Notes under the pieces: model-generated
The model's input: only the letters and a program-made list of their open reading frames with translations
What the model was told of the DNA's origin: nothing
The model's database searches: none
Shown: positions 56,913-64,000 of the stretch, in pieces
How positions within the stretch are numbered: position 1 is the first letter of the stretch
How the letters are laid out: each line of letters starts with the position of its first letter
Source of the DNA: Sphaerisporangium perillae
GTDB lineage: Bacteria > Actinomycetota > Actinomycetes > Streptosporangiales > Streptosporangiaceae
DNA: 64,000 bases
Reading direction: 5' to 3'
Assembly: GCF_023276435.1 (NCBI RefSeq)
Contig: NZ_JALLPO010000035.1
Location: 44,657-108,656, forward strand
Translations under genes and position numbers: made by a program

Positions 56913-57025
56913 ATGCGCACGTCCATCGCCATGTGGCGCTGACCCAGCCCTGGCACCACTTCGACGAGGCCGTGCTGTTCTACCGCGCCGTCCTCGGCCT
57001 AACCGAGAGCCAGACAGTCACCTGA
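56913..57025 (+). pseudogene. 3-dehydroshikimate dehydratase/HPPD-like fusion gene reduced by internal deletion
   Basis: After a good SD (GGGAG) an ATG gives MRTSIA, the usual first residues of 3-dehydroshikimate dehydratase-type isomerases, then the frame breaks (MWR stop). Overlapping it in another frame is HVALTQPWHHFDEAVLFYRA followed by VLGLTE, part of the C-terminal HPPD-like domain of the same fusion enzyme. About 400 codons appear to have been deleted between the two. It lies 15 bp after the shikimate/quinate dehydrogenase gene. Confidence 0.6.
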
Positions 57026-57545
57026 TCGGGCGGGCAAGTCCGTCGGCAGCGGCGTGCTCGTCGAGGCGGCGGGCCAGCGCGCGCACGAGATCGCGCAGGG
57101 CGGCGGGGTGTTCGATGACGAACGGACGGTCCAGAGCGGCGAGTACGGGGGGGAATCCAGTCCAGCCGTTCGGCTCGAATCCGGACGTGGACCCATCCGG
57201 TGCGTTCGTCGGCTGCCGCGGGGCCGTTTGAGCCGTCGGGGCGGGTGTCGCCTGTGTCGGCCCGGTTGGCGTCGTCGGGTGTGGCCGTGGCCGGGATCGT
57301 GGACAGGGTGGCGATTTCGGCCGGGAGGTGGCTGCGAATGTGCTGGACGCTGTCGCGGATCCGCAGCGACACATCGTGGGTCCAGGGCGTGTGTGCGAGG
57401 CTGTCCAGCACTGTGGCCACCGGGTCGAATTCTGCCGGGACGACGAACGAGCCGGACTGCACGGTCATGGCGGCGATCCGGTCCAGCCGGAAGGTGCGTA
57501 CCTCCCCCCCGGCCGGGTCGGCGCCGGTCAGGTACCACCGTCCTG
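57018..57545 (-). pseudogene. WYL-domain HTH regulator, 3' half, frameshifted
   Basis: On the minus strand the C-terminal part of a YafY/WYL-type regulator is readable: RWYLTGADPAGGEVRTFRLD, VVPAEFDPVATVL and, after a shift at the G7 run 57147-57153, VLAALDRPFVIEHP and LRDLVRALARRLDEH before the stop. The HTH and the N-terminal WYL half are missing. Its 5' end abuts the VOC fragment on the opposite strand. Confidence 0.7.
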
Positions 57546-57798
57546 CAGCCGCACCGTGGCACTGTTCGGCGCCGACTCCGCCCGACCGGCCGCCAACCGC
57601 ACGGTGATCACCGAATTCCGCGTGGCCGACGTCGACGCGGAATACCGGCGTCTGACGCCCCTCGGCTGCGAGTTCGTCCAGAAGCCGACCACGATGCCGT
57701 GGGGCAACCGCTCCCTCCTCTTCCGGGACCCCGACGGGAATCTGATCAACTTCTTCACGCCCGTCACTCCCGACGCCGCGCAGAGGCAAGATCGCTAG
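57546..57798 (+). pseudogene. VOC (glyoxalase-like) protein, 3' part
   Basis: This fragment reads FGADSARPAANRTVITEFRV, PLGCEFVQKPTTMPWGNRSL and LFRDPDGNLINFFTPVTP, the second half of a glyoxalase/bleomycin-resistance fold protein. No start codon or first half is present. It meets the WYL remnant head to head at about 57545, where both genes have lost their 5' halves. Confidence 0.7.
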
Positions 57799-57913
57799 GA
57801 TTTGTCGTCAAATGCCACGCCCACATCAGGAGCAATGTGAGGGCGATGGCTGCCTCGTGGACCACCACGTTGAACGATGACTCCTCGGGCCACGGGGTGC
57901 GACCGGCGGCCGG

Positions 57914-58450
57914 TCAGCGGGTCCGCGCGGCCTCGTCCGGGTAGGCGGCGGCGCGTTCGGCGCGGCAGGCGGGGTCCTCCTCGGCGGCGCGGGCGAGCCG
58001 GTCGGACAGCAGGGCGGCGACCTCGGCGAGGTGCGCCATGCGGTCGGTGCCGAGCGTCTCGAGGACGAAACCCCGGACGGACTCCTCCCGGACCTGCCGC
58101 GCGCGCACGGCGGCCTCACGGCCGGCGACGGTGAGCGAGATGTCCCAGCCGCGGGCGTCCTCGGTGCAGGCGACGCGTTCGAGCAGGCCGCGCGCGCTCA
58201 TGCGGGCGACCTGGTGGGACAGCCGGCTCTTCTCCCATTGCAGCGCCCAGCGCAGCTCCAGCGCCCTCATGCGCGCGCCCGGGGCGTCGAGGAGGGCGTC
58301 GAGGATCTGGTAGTCGGCCTCGGACAGGCCGGTGGCCCGGGTGAGCTCGCGGGCGAGGTGGCTGGCGAGCTGCGCGTGGACGGTGGTGTAGCTCCGCCAC
58401 ACGTCCAGGTCCGGCGTGCGGGCGCTCGCCGGTGGCTGCTGGACGGTCAT
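57914..58450 (-). CDS. MarR-family regulator
   Basis: A 178-residue MarR regulator. The winged helix spans about residues 45-110 (GLSEADYQILDALLDAPGAR, LRWALQWEKSRLSHQVARM, LLERVACTEDARGWDISLT). The ATG at 58450 is divergent from the fused flavoprotein gene; the 83-bp gap holds two GGTTGATAyGTC repeats. It most likely represses that gene and itself; ligand unknown. Confidence 0.87.
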   Translation of the reverse strand: MTVQQPPASARTPDLDVWRSYTTVHAQLASHLARELTRATGLSEADYQILDALLDAPGARMRALELRWALQWEKSRLSHQVARMSARGLLERVACTEDARGWDISLTVAGREAAVRARQVREESVRGFVLETLGTDRMAHLAEVAALLSDRLARAAEEDPACRAERAAAYPDEAARTR

Positions 58451-58471
58451 GGTCCCACCTTACGTCAGGGA

Positions 58472-58510
58472 GGTTGATACGTCACCCAAAGGCGGTATGG
58501 TTGATATGTC
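58472..58510 (+). promoter_or_regulatory. promoter with two MarR-type direct repeats
   Basis: GGTTGATACGTC (58472-58483) and GGTTGATATGTC (58499-58510) are 27 bp apart. The first contains a plausible -35 TTGATA (58474-58479), with TATGGT (58496-58501) as -10 at 16-bp spacing, so the repeats overlap the core promoter of the flavoprotein gene. Confidence 0.6.
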
Positions 58511-58533
58511 TACTATTTCTGGTGGAGGAGCTC

Positions 58534-60840
58534 ATGCCCGACTATGGTCACGATCTGCGGTTCGGGTCGTTCATCACCCCGCAGAACCGCCGTCCCGAGG
58601 CGCCGGTCGACCTCGCCCGGCTGAGCGAGCAGGCGGGCCTGGACCTCGTCACCTTCCAGGACCACCCCTACCAGCACGGATTCCTGGACACCTGGACGCT
58701 GCTGAGCTGGGTGGCCGCCAGGACCGAACGCGTGCACCTCGCCGGCAACGTCCTCAACCTGCCGTTGCGCCCGCCGGCCGTGCTGGCGCGCTCCGTGGCC
58801 AGCCTTGACCTGCTCTCCGGCGGGCGCATCGAGCTCGGCCTGGGCGCGGGGGCCTTCTGGGACGCGATCGAGGCCATGGGCGGCCGGCGGCTCACCCCCG
58901 CACAGAGCGTGGAGGCGCTGAGCGAGGCCATCGACGTGATCCGCGGCGTGTGGGACGCCGACGAGCGCCGCGTGCTGCGGGTGGACGGCGACCACTACTC
59001 CGTCCACGGCGCCAAGCGCGGCCCCGCCCCCGCGCACGAGGTGCCGATCTGGCTCGGCGCGTACAAGCCCCGCATGCTGCGCCTGGTCGGCGCGAAGGCC
59101 GACGGCTGGCTGCCCTCCCTCGGCTACCTCCAGCCCGAGGACCTCCCCACGGGCAACAAGATCATCGACGAGGCGGCGGCCGAGGCGGGACGCGACCCGC
59201 GCGAGATCCGCCGGTTGCTCAACCTCACGGGCGCGGACTTCCGCGGGTCCGGCGGCGGCCTGCTGCAGGGCCCCGCCGCCACCTGGGTGGAGCAGCTGCT
59301 GCCCTTCGCGCTCCAGGAGGGCGTCAGCACGTTCATCCTCGGCTCCGACGACCCGGAGGCGATCCAGATCTTCGCCCAGGAGGTCGCCCCCGCCCTGCGC
59401 GAGGCCGTCGCCGCCGAGCGCTCCTCCATCGGCAGTGGCAGCGCCACAGGCCCGGCGCGTCCGGCGCGCGCGCTCGCGCTGCGGCGTACCGGGATCGACT
59501 ACGACGCGCTGCCCGGATCGCTGGCCGCCGAGGCCGTCGAACCCGGCGACCGCGCCTACGAGAGCGTGCGCTCCTCCTACGTGTGGTCCGGCTCCCCCGG
59601 CCTGGTACTGCGCCCCTCCACGCCGAGCCAGGTGGCCGACGCCCTGGCGTTCGCGCGGCGCCAGGACGTGCCGATGTCGGTGCGCAGCGGCGGGCACGGC
59701 ATCAGCGGGCGCTCGACCAACGACGGCGGCATCGTCGTCGACGTCCGCGCGATGAACGCCGTCGAGGTGCTCCACCGCGAGCGGCGGCTGGTGCGGGTCG
59801 GCGCCGGCGCCCGCTGGGGAGAGGTCGCCGAGGCCCTCGCGCCGCACGGGCTCGCCATCAGCTCCGGCGACTACGGGGACGTGGGCGTCGGCGGCCTCGC
59901 GACCGCGGGCGGCCAGGGATTCCTCGGACGCTTCTACGGGCTGACCATCGACCACGTCGTGGGCGCCGAGGTCGTCCTGGCCGACGGGCGGATCGTCCGC
60001 GCCGACGCCGGGCAGCACCCCGACCTGTTCTGGGCGCTGCGCGGCGCGGGCGGCAACATGGGCATCGCCACCTCCTTCGACATCGAGGCCATGGAAGTGG
60101 GCGACGTCGTCTTCGCGGCCCTGCTGCACGACGCCTCGGACACCGCCGCGTTCCTCCAGGCGTGGGGCCGGCTGGTCGAGGACAGCCCACGGCGGCTGAC
60201 GGCCTTCCTGTCGATGTTCCCCGGCCAGGCCGCCAACCCCGTCCTCGCGCAGAGCCTCATCGTGTGGGCCGGCGACGACACCGGCGCGGCCGTCGCGGCT
60301 ATCGAGCCGTTCCTGGAGCCGGCCCCCGTGCTGCAGCAGCAGGCCCAGCTCGCCCCCTACGCCGCGATCGTCGCGCCGCACCACAACCGGCACCACGGCC
60401 AGGCCCGCCTGCGCAGCCGCTCCGCCCTGGTCGACCACCTGGACGGCACCACCTCGGCAGTGGTGGCCGACCTGTTCGCGGCCGGCGACGCCGGCATGTT
60501 CCAGGTGCGCTCGGTCGGCGGCGCGGTCAACGACGTCGCCCCGGACGCCACCGCCTACGCCCACCGCACGCAGAACTTCTCCCTGACCGCGGTCGTGAAC
60601 GAGTCCCGGCACGCCCGCGCCGACCAGGCATGGGAGCGGCTCGGCGTGGACGCCGTCTACCTGAGCTTCGAGTCACACCCCGACGACGGCTCCCTGGCCA
60701 AGGCCTTCCCGCCCCCGACCCTGCGCCGCCTGCGCCAGATCAAGGCCGCCTACGACCCGCACAACGTCTTCCGCCACAACTTCCCCATCCCCCCGGCGAC
60801 GGACCAGCCGGCTTCGAAGACGCCTCCGGTGGCCTCGTAG
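58534..60840 (+). CDS. fused luciferase-like monooxygenase and BBE-type FAD oxidoreductase
   Basis: A 768-residue two-enzyme fusion. Residues 1 to about 300 are a luciferase-like (LLM) flavin/F420-dependent domain: FGSFITPQNRRPEAPVDLA, then DHPYQHGFLDTW, LLSGGRIELGLGAGAFWDAI and PIWLGAYKPRML. After a Ser/Gly/Ala linker comes a PCMH/BBE oxidoreductase with RSGGHGISGRST (His for covalent FAD), VGVGGLATAGGQGFLGRFYG and the C-terminal YDPHNVFRHN. The cysteine often found before VGVGG (bicovalent FAD) is replaced: SSGDYGDVGVGG. ATG 58534 follows GGAGGAG. Substrate is unknown; divergent MarR control suggests a xenobiotic or phenolic compound. Confidence 0.87.
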   Translation: MPDYGHDLRFGSFITPQNRRPEAPVDLARLSEQAGLDLVTFQDHPYQHGFLDTWTLLSWVAARTERVHLAGNVLNLPLRPPAVLARSVASLDLLSGGRIELGLGAGAFWDAIEAMGGRRLTPAQSVEALSEAIDVIRGVWDADERRVLRVDGDHYSVHGAKRGPAPAHEVPIWLGAYKPRMLRLVGAKADGWLPSLGYLQPEDLPTGNKIIDEAAAEAGRDPREIRRLLNLTGADFRGSGGGLLQGPAATWVEQLLPFALQEGVSTFILGSDDPEAIQIFAQEVAPALREAVAAERSSIGSGSATGPARPARALALRRTGIDYDALPGSLAAEAVEPGDRAYESVRSSYVWSGSPGLVLRPSTPSQVADALAFARRQDVPMSVRSGGHGISGRSTNDGGIVVDVRAMNAVEVLHRERRLVRVGAGARWGEVAEALAPHGLAISSGDYGDVGVGGLATAGGQGFLGRFYGLTIDHVVGAEVVLADGRIVRADAGQHPDLFWALRGAGGNMGIATSFDIEAMEVGDVVFAALLHDASDTAAFLQAWGRLVEDSPRRLTAFLSMFPGQAANPVLAQSLIVWAGDDTGAAVAAIEPFLEPAPVLQQQAQLAPYAAIVAPHHNRHHGQARLRSRSALVDHLDGTTSAVVADLFAAGDAGMFQVRSVGGAVNDVAPDATAYAHRTQNFSLTAVVNESRHARADQAWERLGVDAVYLSFESHPDDGSLAKAFPPPTLRRLRQIKAAYDPHNVFRHNFPIPPATDQPASKTPPVAS

Positions 60841-60853
60841 CGGGCTCACGGAT

Positions 60854-60922
60854 ACCGTCATCGCCGACCGATACCGTTATCGGGGATCGATCGATACCCT
60901 CGACTCGGTCGGCGATGACGGT
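60854..60922. repeat. 18-bp perfect inverted repeat before the SNF2-like gene
   Basis: ACCGTCATCGCCGACCGA (60854-60871) is repeated in inverse at 60905-60922 with a 33-nt loop that contains further ATCGATCGAT self-complementarity. It lies between the flavoprotein stop (60840) and the GTG at 60937 and may end the upstream transcript or fold the leader of the downstream one. Confidence 0.85.
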
Positions 60923-60936
60923 GGAACGGCGAGGAC

Positions 60937-62789
60937 GTGAGCGTGGCGAGGCTGGAGGGCGGACAGCTGACCACCCGCGAAGCGGACGCCCTCTGCCGCG
61001 ACGCCGAGCTTCTTCTCTCCAGCGCCCGGACGTTGCTCGGCGAGTACGCCGAGGTCCACCAGGAGGCCGGGCGGGCGCTCGGGGCGCTCCGCTCCGAACT
61101 GGCCAAGGCCGAGCTCGGCGCGATACCCGTCACCCGCCTCAAGGACGTGACCGACGGCCGGCTCCGCGTCGGCCTCCTCGAGAAGGCCGGTTACACGACG
61201 GTCCTGCAGGTTCTGGAGACCTCGCCGTACCAGCTGCAACTGCTTCCGGGAATCGGCGCGCACACCGCGCGGCAGATGCACGCGGCGGCCGGCGAGATCG
61301 CGCAGGCGGCCGAAGAGGCCGCCGGCATCCGCATCGACGTCGAGTGGCGCGACCCGAAGACCACCGACCTGGTGATCGCGCTCCACCGGCTGGTGGACGC
61401 CGGCCCCGACCTCCCCCGCGCCCGCGACATCGCACGCGACCTGGACGAGCGGCTCGCACCACTGCTCGCGGACGCGCGCCCGGCGCGCGGGCGGCTGCGG
61501 ATGCTGTTCGCCGGTTCCGAGCGCCGCGACCGGGCCCGCGAGGCGCTGGCGACGATGGCGCGCCTACTGGACGGCGCCCGCGACATCCGGCTCCTGATCA
61601 CCCAGGTCACCACCGACCTGCTCCGCCCACCGGCGCCGGAGTTCGAGGCGTGGACCGACTTCGAGTTCCGCTCCCCCGAGTACTACGGCGTGCTCGCCGA
61701 GCTGGCCGGGGAGCCCATTCCGGTGGACCAGGGGCTCCTGCCCGCCGACCTGGCCGCGAAGGTCAACGCCCAGGAGCTCGACGACACCCATCGCAGGGTG
61801 TCCCTGCGCGGCTACCAGGCCTTCGGCGCCCGCTTCGCGCTCGCCCAGCGCCGCGTGATCCTCGGCGACGAGATGGGCCTGGGCAAGTCGATCGAGGCCA
61901 TCGCCGCTCTGGCGCATCTCAAAGCGAAGGGCGGCGACCATTTCCTGGTCGTCTGCCCGGCGAGCGTGCTGGTCAACTGGATCCGCGAGATCGAGTCGCG
62001 CAGCACCCTGAACGCCTACCCGTTGCACGGGGCCGACCGCGCGGCCGCCCAGGCGGAGTGGATCCGGCGGGGCGGCGTGGCCGTGGCCACCATGGACTCC
62101 CTCTACCGGCTGGAGAACCCCGCCACGGTCACGGTGGACATGCTCGTGGTCGACGAGGCGCACTACGTCAATTGCGCCGTGCCGCCTACGCGGCTCCCGA
62201 CACCTCGGCCAAGTTGAAGCGGCTGCTCGAACTGGTCGAGGACGCGCAGGCCAACGGGCTCAAGGTGGTTATCTTCTCCTACTTCCGCGACGTGCTCGCC
62301 GCCGTCCAGGCCGCCTTGCGAGGGCGGGCGCACGGACCGATCTCCGGCGACCTCCCCCCTGTCCGGCGTCAGCGGGTCGTGGACGGGTACTCCGGCGTCA
62401 GGGGGCACGCCGTCCTGCTCAGCCAGATCCAGGCGGGCGGAGTGGGACTGAACCTGCAGGCCGCCTCTGTCGTGATCCTGTGCGAGCCGCAGGTCAAGCC
62501 GAGCATGGAGACCCAGGCCGTGGCACGCGCCCACCGGATGGGCCAGGTGCGCAAGGTGCAGGTGCACCGGCTCCTCACCGTGGACACGGTCGACCAGCGC
62601 ATGCTCGAGATCCTGAGCGCCAAGACGGCGCTGTTCGACGCCTATGCCCGGCGCAGCGACCTGGCGGAGTCCAGCACCGACGCCGTGGACATCTCCGAAC
62701 GGGCACTGGCCCGCCAGATCATCGAGGAGGAGCAGCTCCGGCTGAGGATCACCCCGGACGGTCCAAGGGATGAGCCGGAGCCCCTGTGA
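60937..62789 (+). pseudogene. SNF2-family DEAD-like helicase with an internal deletion
   Basis: From GTG 60937 the product has a helix-hairpin-helix-like region (LLPGIGAHTARQM), helicase motif I (DEMGLGKS), Ia (VVCPASVLVNW) and motif II (DEAH at about 62153-62164). Just after DEAHYVN, at 62170-62173, the sequence jumps, in another frame, to RRAAYAAPDTSAKLKRLLEL and the C-terminal helicase lobe (VLLSQIQAGGVGLNLQAA, VARAHRMGQVRKV). Motif III and the linker, roughly 100 codons, are lost, and translation ends at 62217. The encoded ATPase cannot be functional as it stands. Confidence 0.8.
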
Positions 62790-63083
62790 TCAGAGGGTGC
62801 GCGGGCGGGTCCGGAGTTCGTTCTTGCGCACCTTCCCCGTCGGGGTGCGGGTGGAGTAGGCGAAGGACTCCAGATCGAGCGCGCCGCCGACCGGCAGTGT
62901 CTCTCCCGTCCTGACCACCTGGCCGAGGACGACGGACGCGTGCGGGTTGCGCGCAGCGGCCGCGCCGAGGAAGGCCAGCCGCTCCTGCGGATCCGGGACG
63001 CTGACGCACTCCCGGCCGGGCCACGTGCCAGTCGAATCTGCGAGGCGGTAGCCGCCGAAGGTCTCCATGTCGACGCTCAGCAT
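62790..63083 (-). CDS. small protein with an acyl-CoA-synthetase-like C-terminal tail
   Basis: A 97-residue protein. The last residues TRTPTGKVRKNELRTR look like the A10 lysine motif that closes acyl-CoA synthetases, while the rest (FGGYRLADSTGTWPGRECVS and ASVVLGQVVRTGETL) is not recognised. It could be a stand-alone small protein or the end of a lost synthetase joined to foreign sequence. ATG 63083 has GAGAGGA 7 nt upstream and a perfect 12-bp palindrome 20 bp upstream, arguing that it is an expressed gene. Confidence 0.5.
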   Translation of the reverse strand: MLSVDMETFGGYRLADSTGTWPGRECVSVPDPQERLAFLGAAAARNPHASVVLGQVVRTGETLPVGGALDLESFAYSTRTPTGKVRKNELRTRPRTL

Positions 63084-63103
63084 GATGAGTCCTCTCGGAC
63101 AAT

Positions 63104-63115
63104 TGAGTTAACTCA
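63104..63115. promoter_or_regulatory. perfect 12-bp palindrome (TGAGTTAACTCA)
   Basis: This palindrome lies in a locally AT-rich strip (63090-63135) between the small-protein start and the carboxylase gene 3' end, 20 bp upstream of the small-protein ATG. It resembles TetR/MarR-type operators, but no regulator gene is adjacent in the window. Confidence 0.5.
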
Positions 63116-63164
63116 GCTACCTGAAATTTAAGAATAGGCCGGGGGGCGAGGGGGGGTCAGGGCA

Positions 63165-64000
63165 TCAGTCCTTGATCTCGCAGATCACGGAGCCTGCGGT
63201 GAGGGTGGCGCCGACGGTGGCGGACAGGGCTGTCACGGTGCCGGATTTGTGTGCGGTGAGGGGTTGCTCCATCTTCATGGCTTCGAGCACGACGACGAGG
63301 TCCCCCTTGGCGACCGTCGCGCCGTCCTCCACGGCCACCTTGACGATGGTCCCCTGCATCGGGGAGGTCACCGCGTCACCGCTCGCGGCGGCACCCTGCC
63401 TCGCCCGGGCGGCGCGCCTCGGGCTCGCCGCGCGCCCGTTCCCGTTGCCGGTCGGCTGCCGCTGGACGCCCAGCCCGGCGGGGAGGACGACCTCCAGGCG
63501 CTTGCCGCCGACCTCGACGACCAGGCGTTCCCGCTCGGCCGGCTCCGCGGTCTCGGTCGCTCCCTCGTACGGGGCGATGGTGTTGTGGAACTCGGTCTCC
63601 ATCCATCTGGTGTGGACGGCGAACGACCGGCCGTCCCCCACGAACGCGGGGTCGCCGAGCACGGCGCGATGGAACGGGATCACCGTGGGCATGCCCTCGA
63701 CCGTGAACTCGGCGAGGGCTCTGCGCGCGCGTTCGAAGGCCTGCGTGCGGTCCCGGCCGGTGACGATGAGCTTGGCCAGCAGCGAGTCGTAGGCGCCGGG
63801 CACCGTCTCGCCCTCGGTGTAGCCGGCGTCCAGCCGGACCCCGGGTCCCGACGGGACCTGCCAGCGGGTCAGGGTGCCGGGTGCGGGGAGGAAGTTGCGG
63901 CCGGCGTCCTCGGCGTTGATCCGGAACTCGATGGAGTGTCCGCGCACGTCGGGGTCGTCGTAGCCGAGGGGCTCGCCGTCGGCGATGCGGAACATCTCGC
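63165..64000 (-). CDS. acyl-CoA carboxylase biotin-carboxylase/BCCP alpha subunit, 3' part
   Basis: The gene continues beyond the window on its 5' side. The visible ~277 residues contain the end of the biotin carboxylase domain ([52 protein letters not shown]), a Gly/Ala/Arg linker ([20 protein letters not shown]) and the biotinyl domain with the biotinylated lysine in [12 protein letters not shown]. It is the alpha subunit of an acetyl/propionyl-CoA carboxylase. Propionyl-CoA from sterol breakdown would be one possible substrate; linkage is inference. Confidence 0.9.
   Translation of the reverse strand, partial: EMFRIADGEPLGYDDPDVRGHSIEFRINAEDAGRNFLPAPGTLTRWQVPSGPGVRLDAGYTEGETVPGAYDSLLAKLIVTGRDRTQAFERARRALAEFTVEGMPTVIPFHRAVLGDPAFVGDGRSFAVHTRWMETEFHNTIAPYEGATETAEPAERERLVVEVGGKRLEVVLPAGLGVQRQPTGNGNGRAASPRRAARARQGAAASGDAVTSPMQGTIVKVAVEDGATVAKGDLVVVLEAMKMEQPLTAHKSGTVTALSATVGATLTAGSVICEIKD

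Noticed and set aside
57764..57868. 34-codon minus-strand frame with a hydrophobic stretch (ALTLLLMWAWHL)
   Set aside because: It overlaps the VOC remnant, and its GTG is preceded by GAGGAG at too long a spacing; too little support for a membrane peptide gene.

Overview
The window looks like chromosomal DNA of a high-GC actinomycete, most likely of the Streptosporangiales (Nonomuraea/Streptosporangium/Thermomonospora-like). The evidence is very high GC, frequent GTG starts, many 4-nt stop/start overlaps, an AfsR/SARP-type regulator, a conservon-like sensor kinase plus DUF742 pair, and a near-complete mycobacterial-type steroid (cholesterol) catabolic gene set. The lineage is inferred from gene content, not from a marker gene.

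Layout. 1-1.5 kb: end of an SDR gene and a Tat-exported hemerythrin-like protein. 1.8-8.6 kb: an igr-type operon on the minus strand (fadD17-like, chsE2, chsH2, chsE1, chsH1, ltp2) that removes the last propionyl side chain of the sterol. 8.7-11.4 kb: divergent SDR and acyl-CoA synthetase. 11.5-14.1 kb: a frameshifted PL8 chondroitinase-like lyase. 14.4-20.7 kb: secreted small protein, secreted Zn peptidase, AfsR-like regulator, two decayed gene fragments, metallophosphoesterase. 20.9-32.0 kb: fadA5 and hsd4A (divergent), a 3-alpha-HSD-like SDR with a TetR gene, a KstD paralogue, hsaA and kshA (divergent), hsaC with a KstD-like flavoprotein. 32.3-40.9 kb: a reduced conservon, then a glycine-betaine/proline-type ABC transporter with two paralogous binding proteins. 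41.2-50.7 kb: hsaE-hsaG-hsaF-hsaA2, hsaD-kstD-kshB, hsaB and an IclR regulator. 51.1-55.4 kb: membrane alpha/beta hydrolase, fadE30 and a divergent acyl-CoA dehydrogenase. 55.4-64 kb: a deletion-scarred segment (MHS transporter, 3-dehydroshikimate dehydratase, WYL/VOC pair and SNF2 helicase remnants) with an intact shikimate/quinate dehydrogenase, a MarR gene, a luciferase-like/BBE fusion flavoprotein, and the 3' end of an acyl-CoA carboxylase alpha subunit.

How it works together. FadA5, Hsd4A, the FadD17-like ligase, ChsE1/E2, ChsH1/H2 and Ltp2 shorten the side chain. KstD and KshA/KshB open ring B. HsaA/HsaB hydroxylate, HsaC cleaves and HsaD hydrolyses ring A. HsaE, HsaF and HsaG take the C6 fragment to pyruvate and propionyl-CoA. 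FadE30 belongs to C/D-ring breakdown. Not seen here: cyp125, fadD19, fadD3, ipdAB, echA20 and the mce4 uptake genes.

The most interesting signals are: (i) a 15-bp palindrome, consensus TCCCGSTSASYGGGA, in front of nearly every steroid transcription unit including those of the local TetR and IclR genes, unlike the KstR consensus; (ii) a seven-copy, 27-bp tandem array that multiplies the tetR-stop/Shine-Dalgarno/GTG-start junction of a steroid dehydrogenase gene; (iii) a fused luciferase-like plus BBE oxidoreductase behind MarR-type repeats; (iv) a cluster of genes cut by internal deletions.
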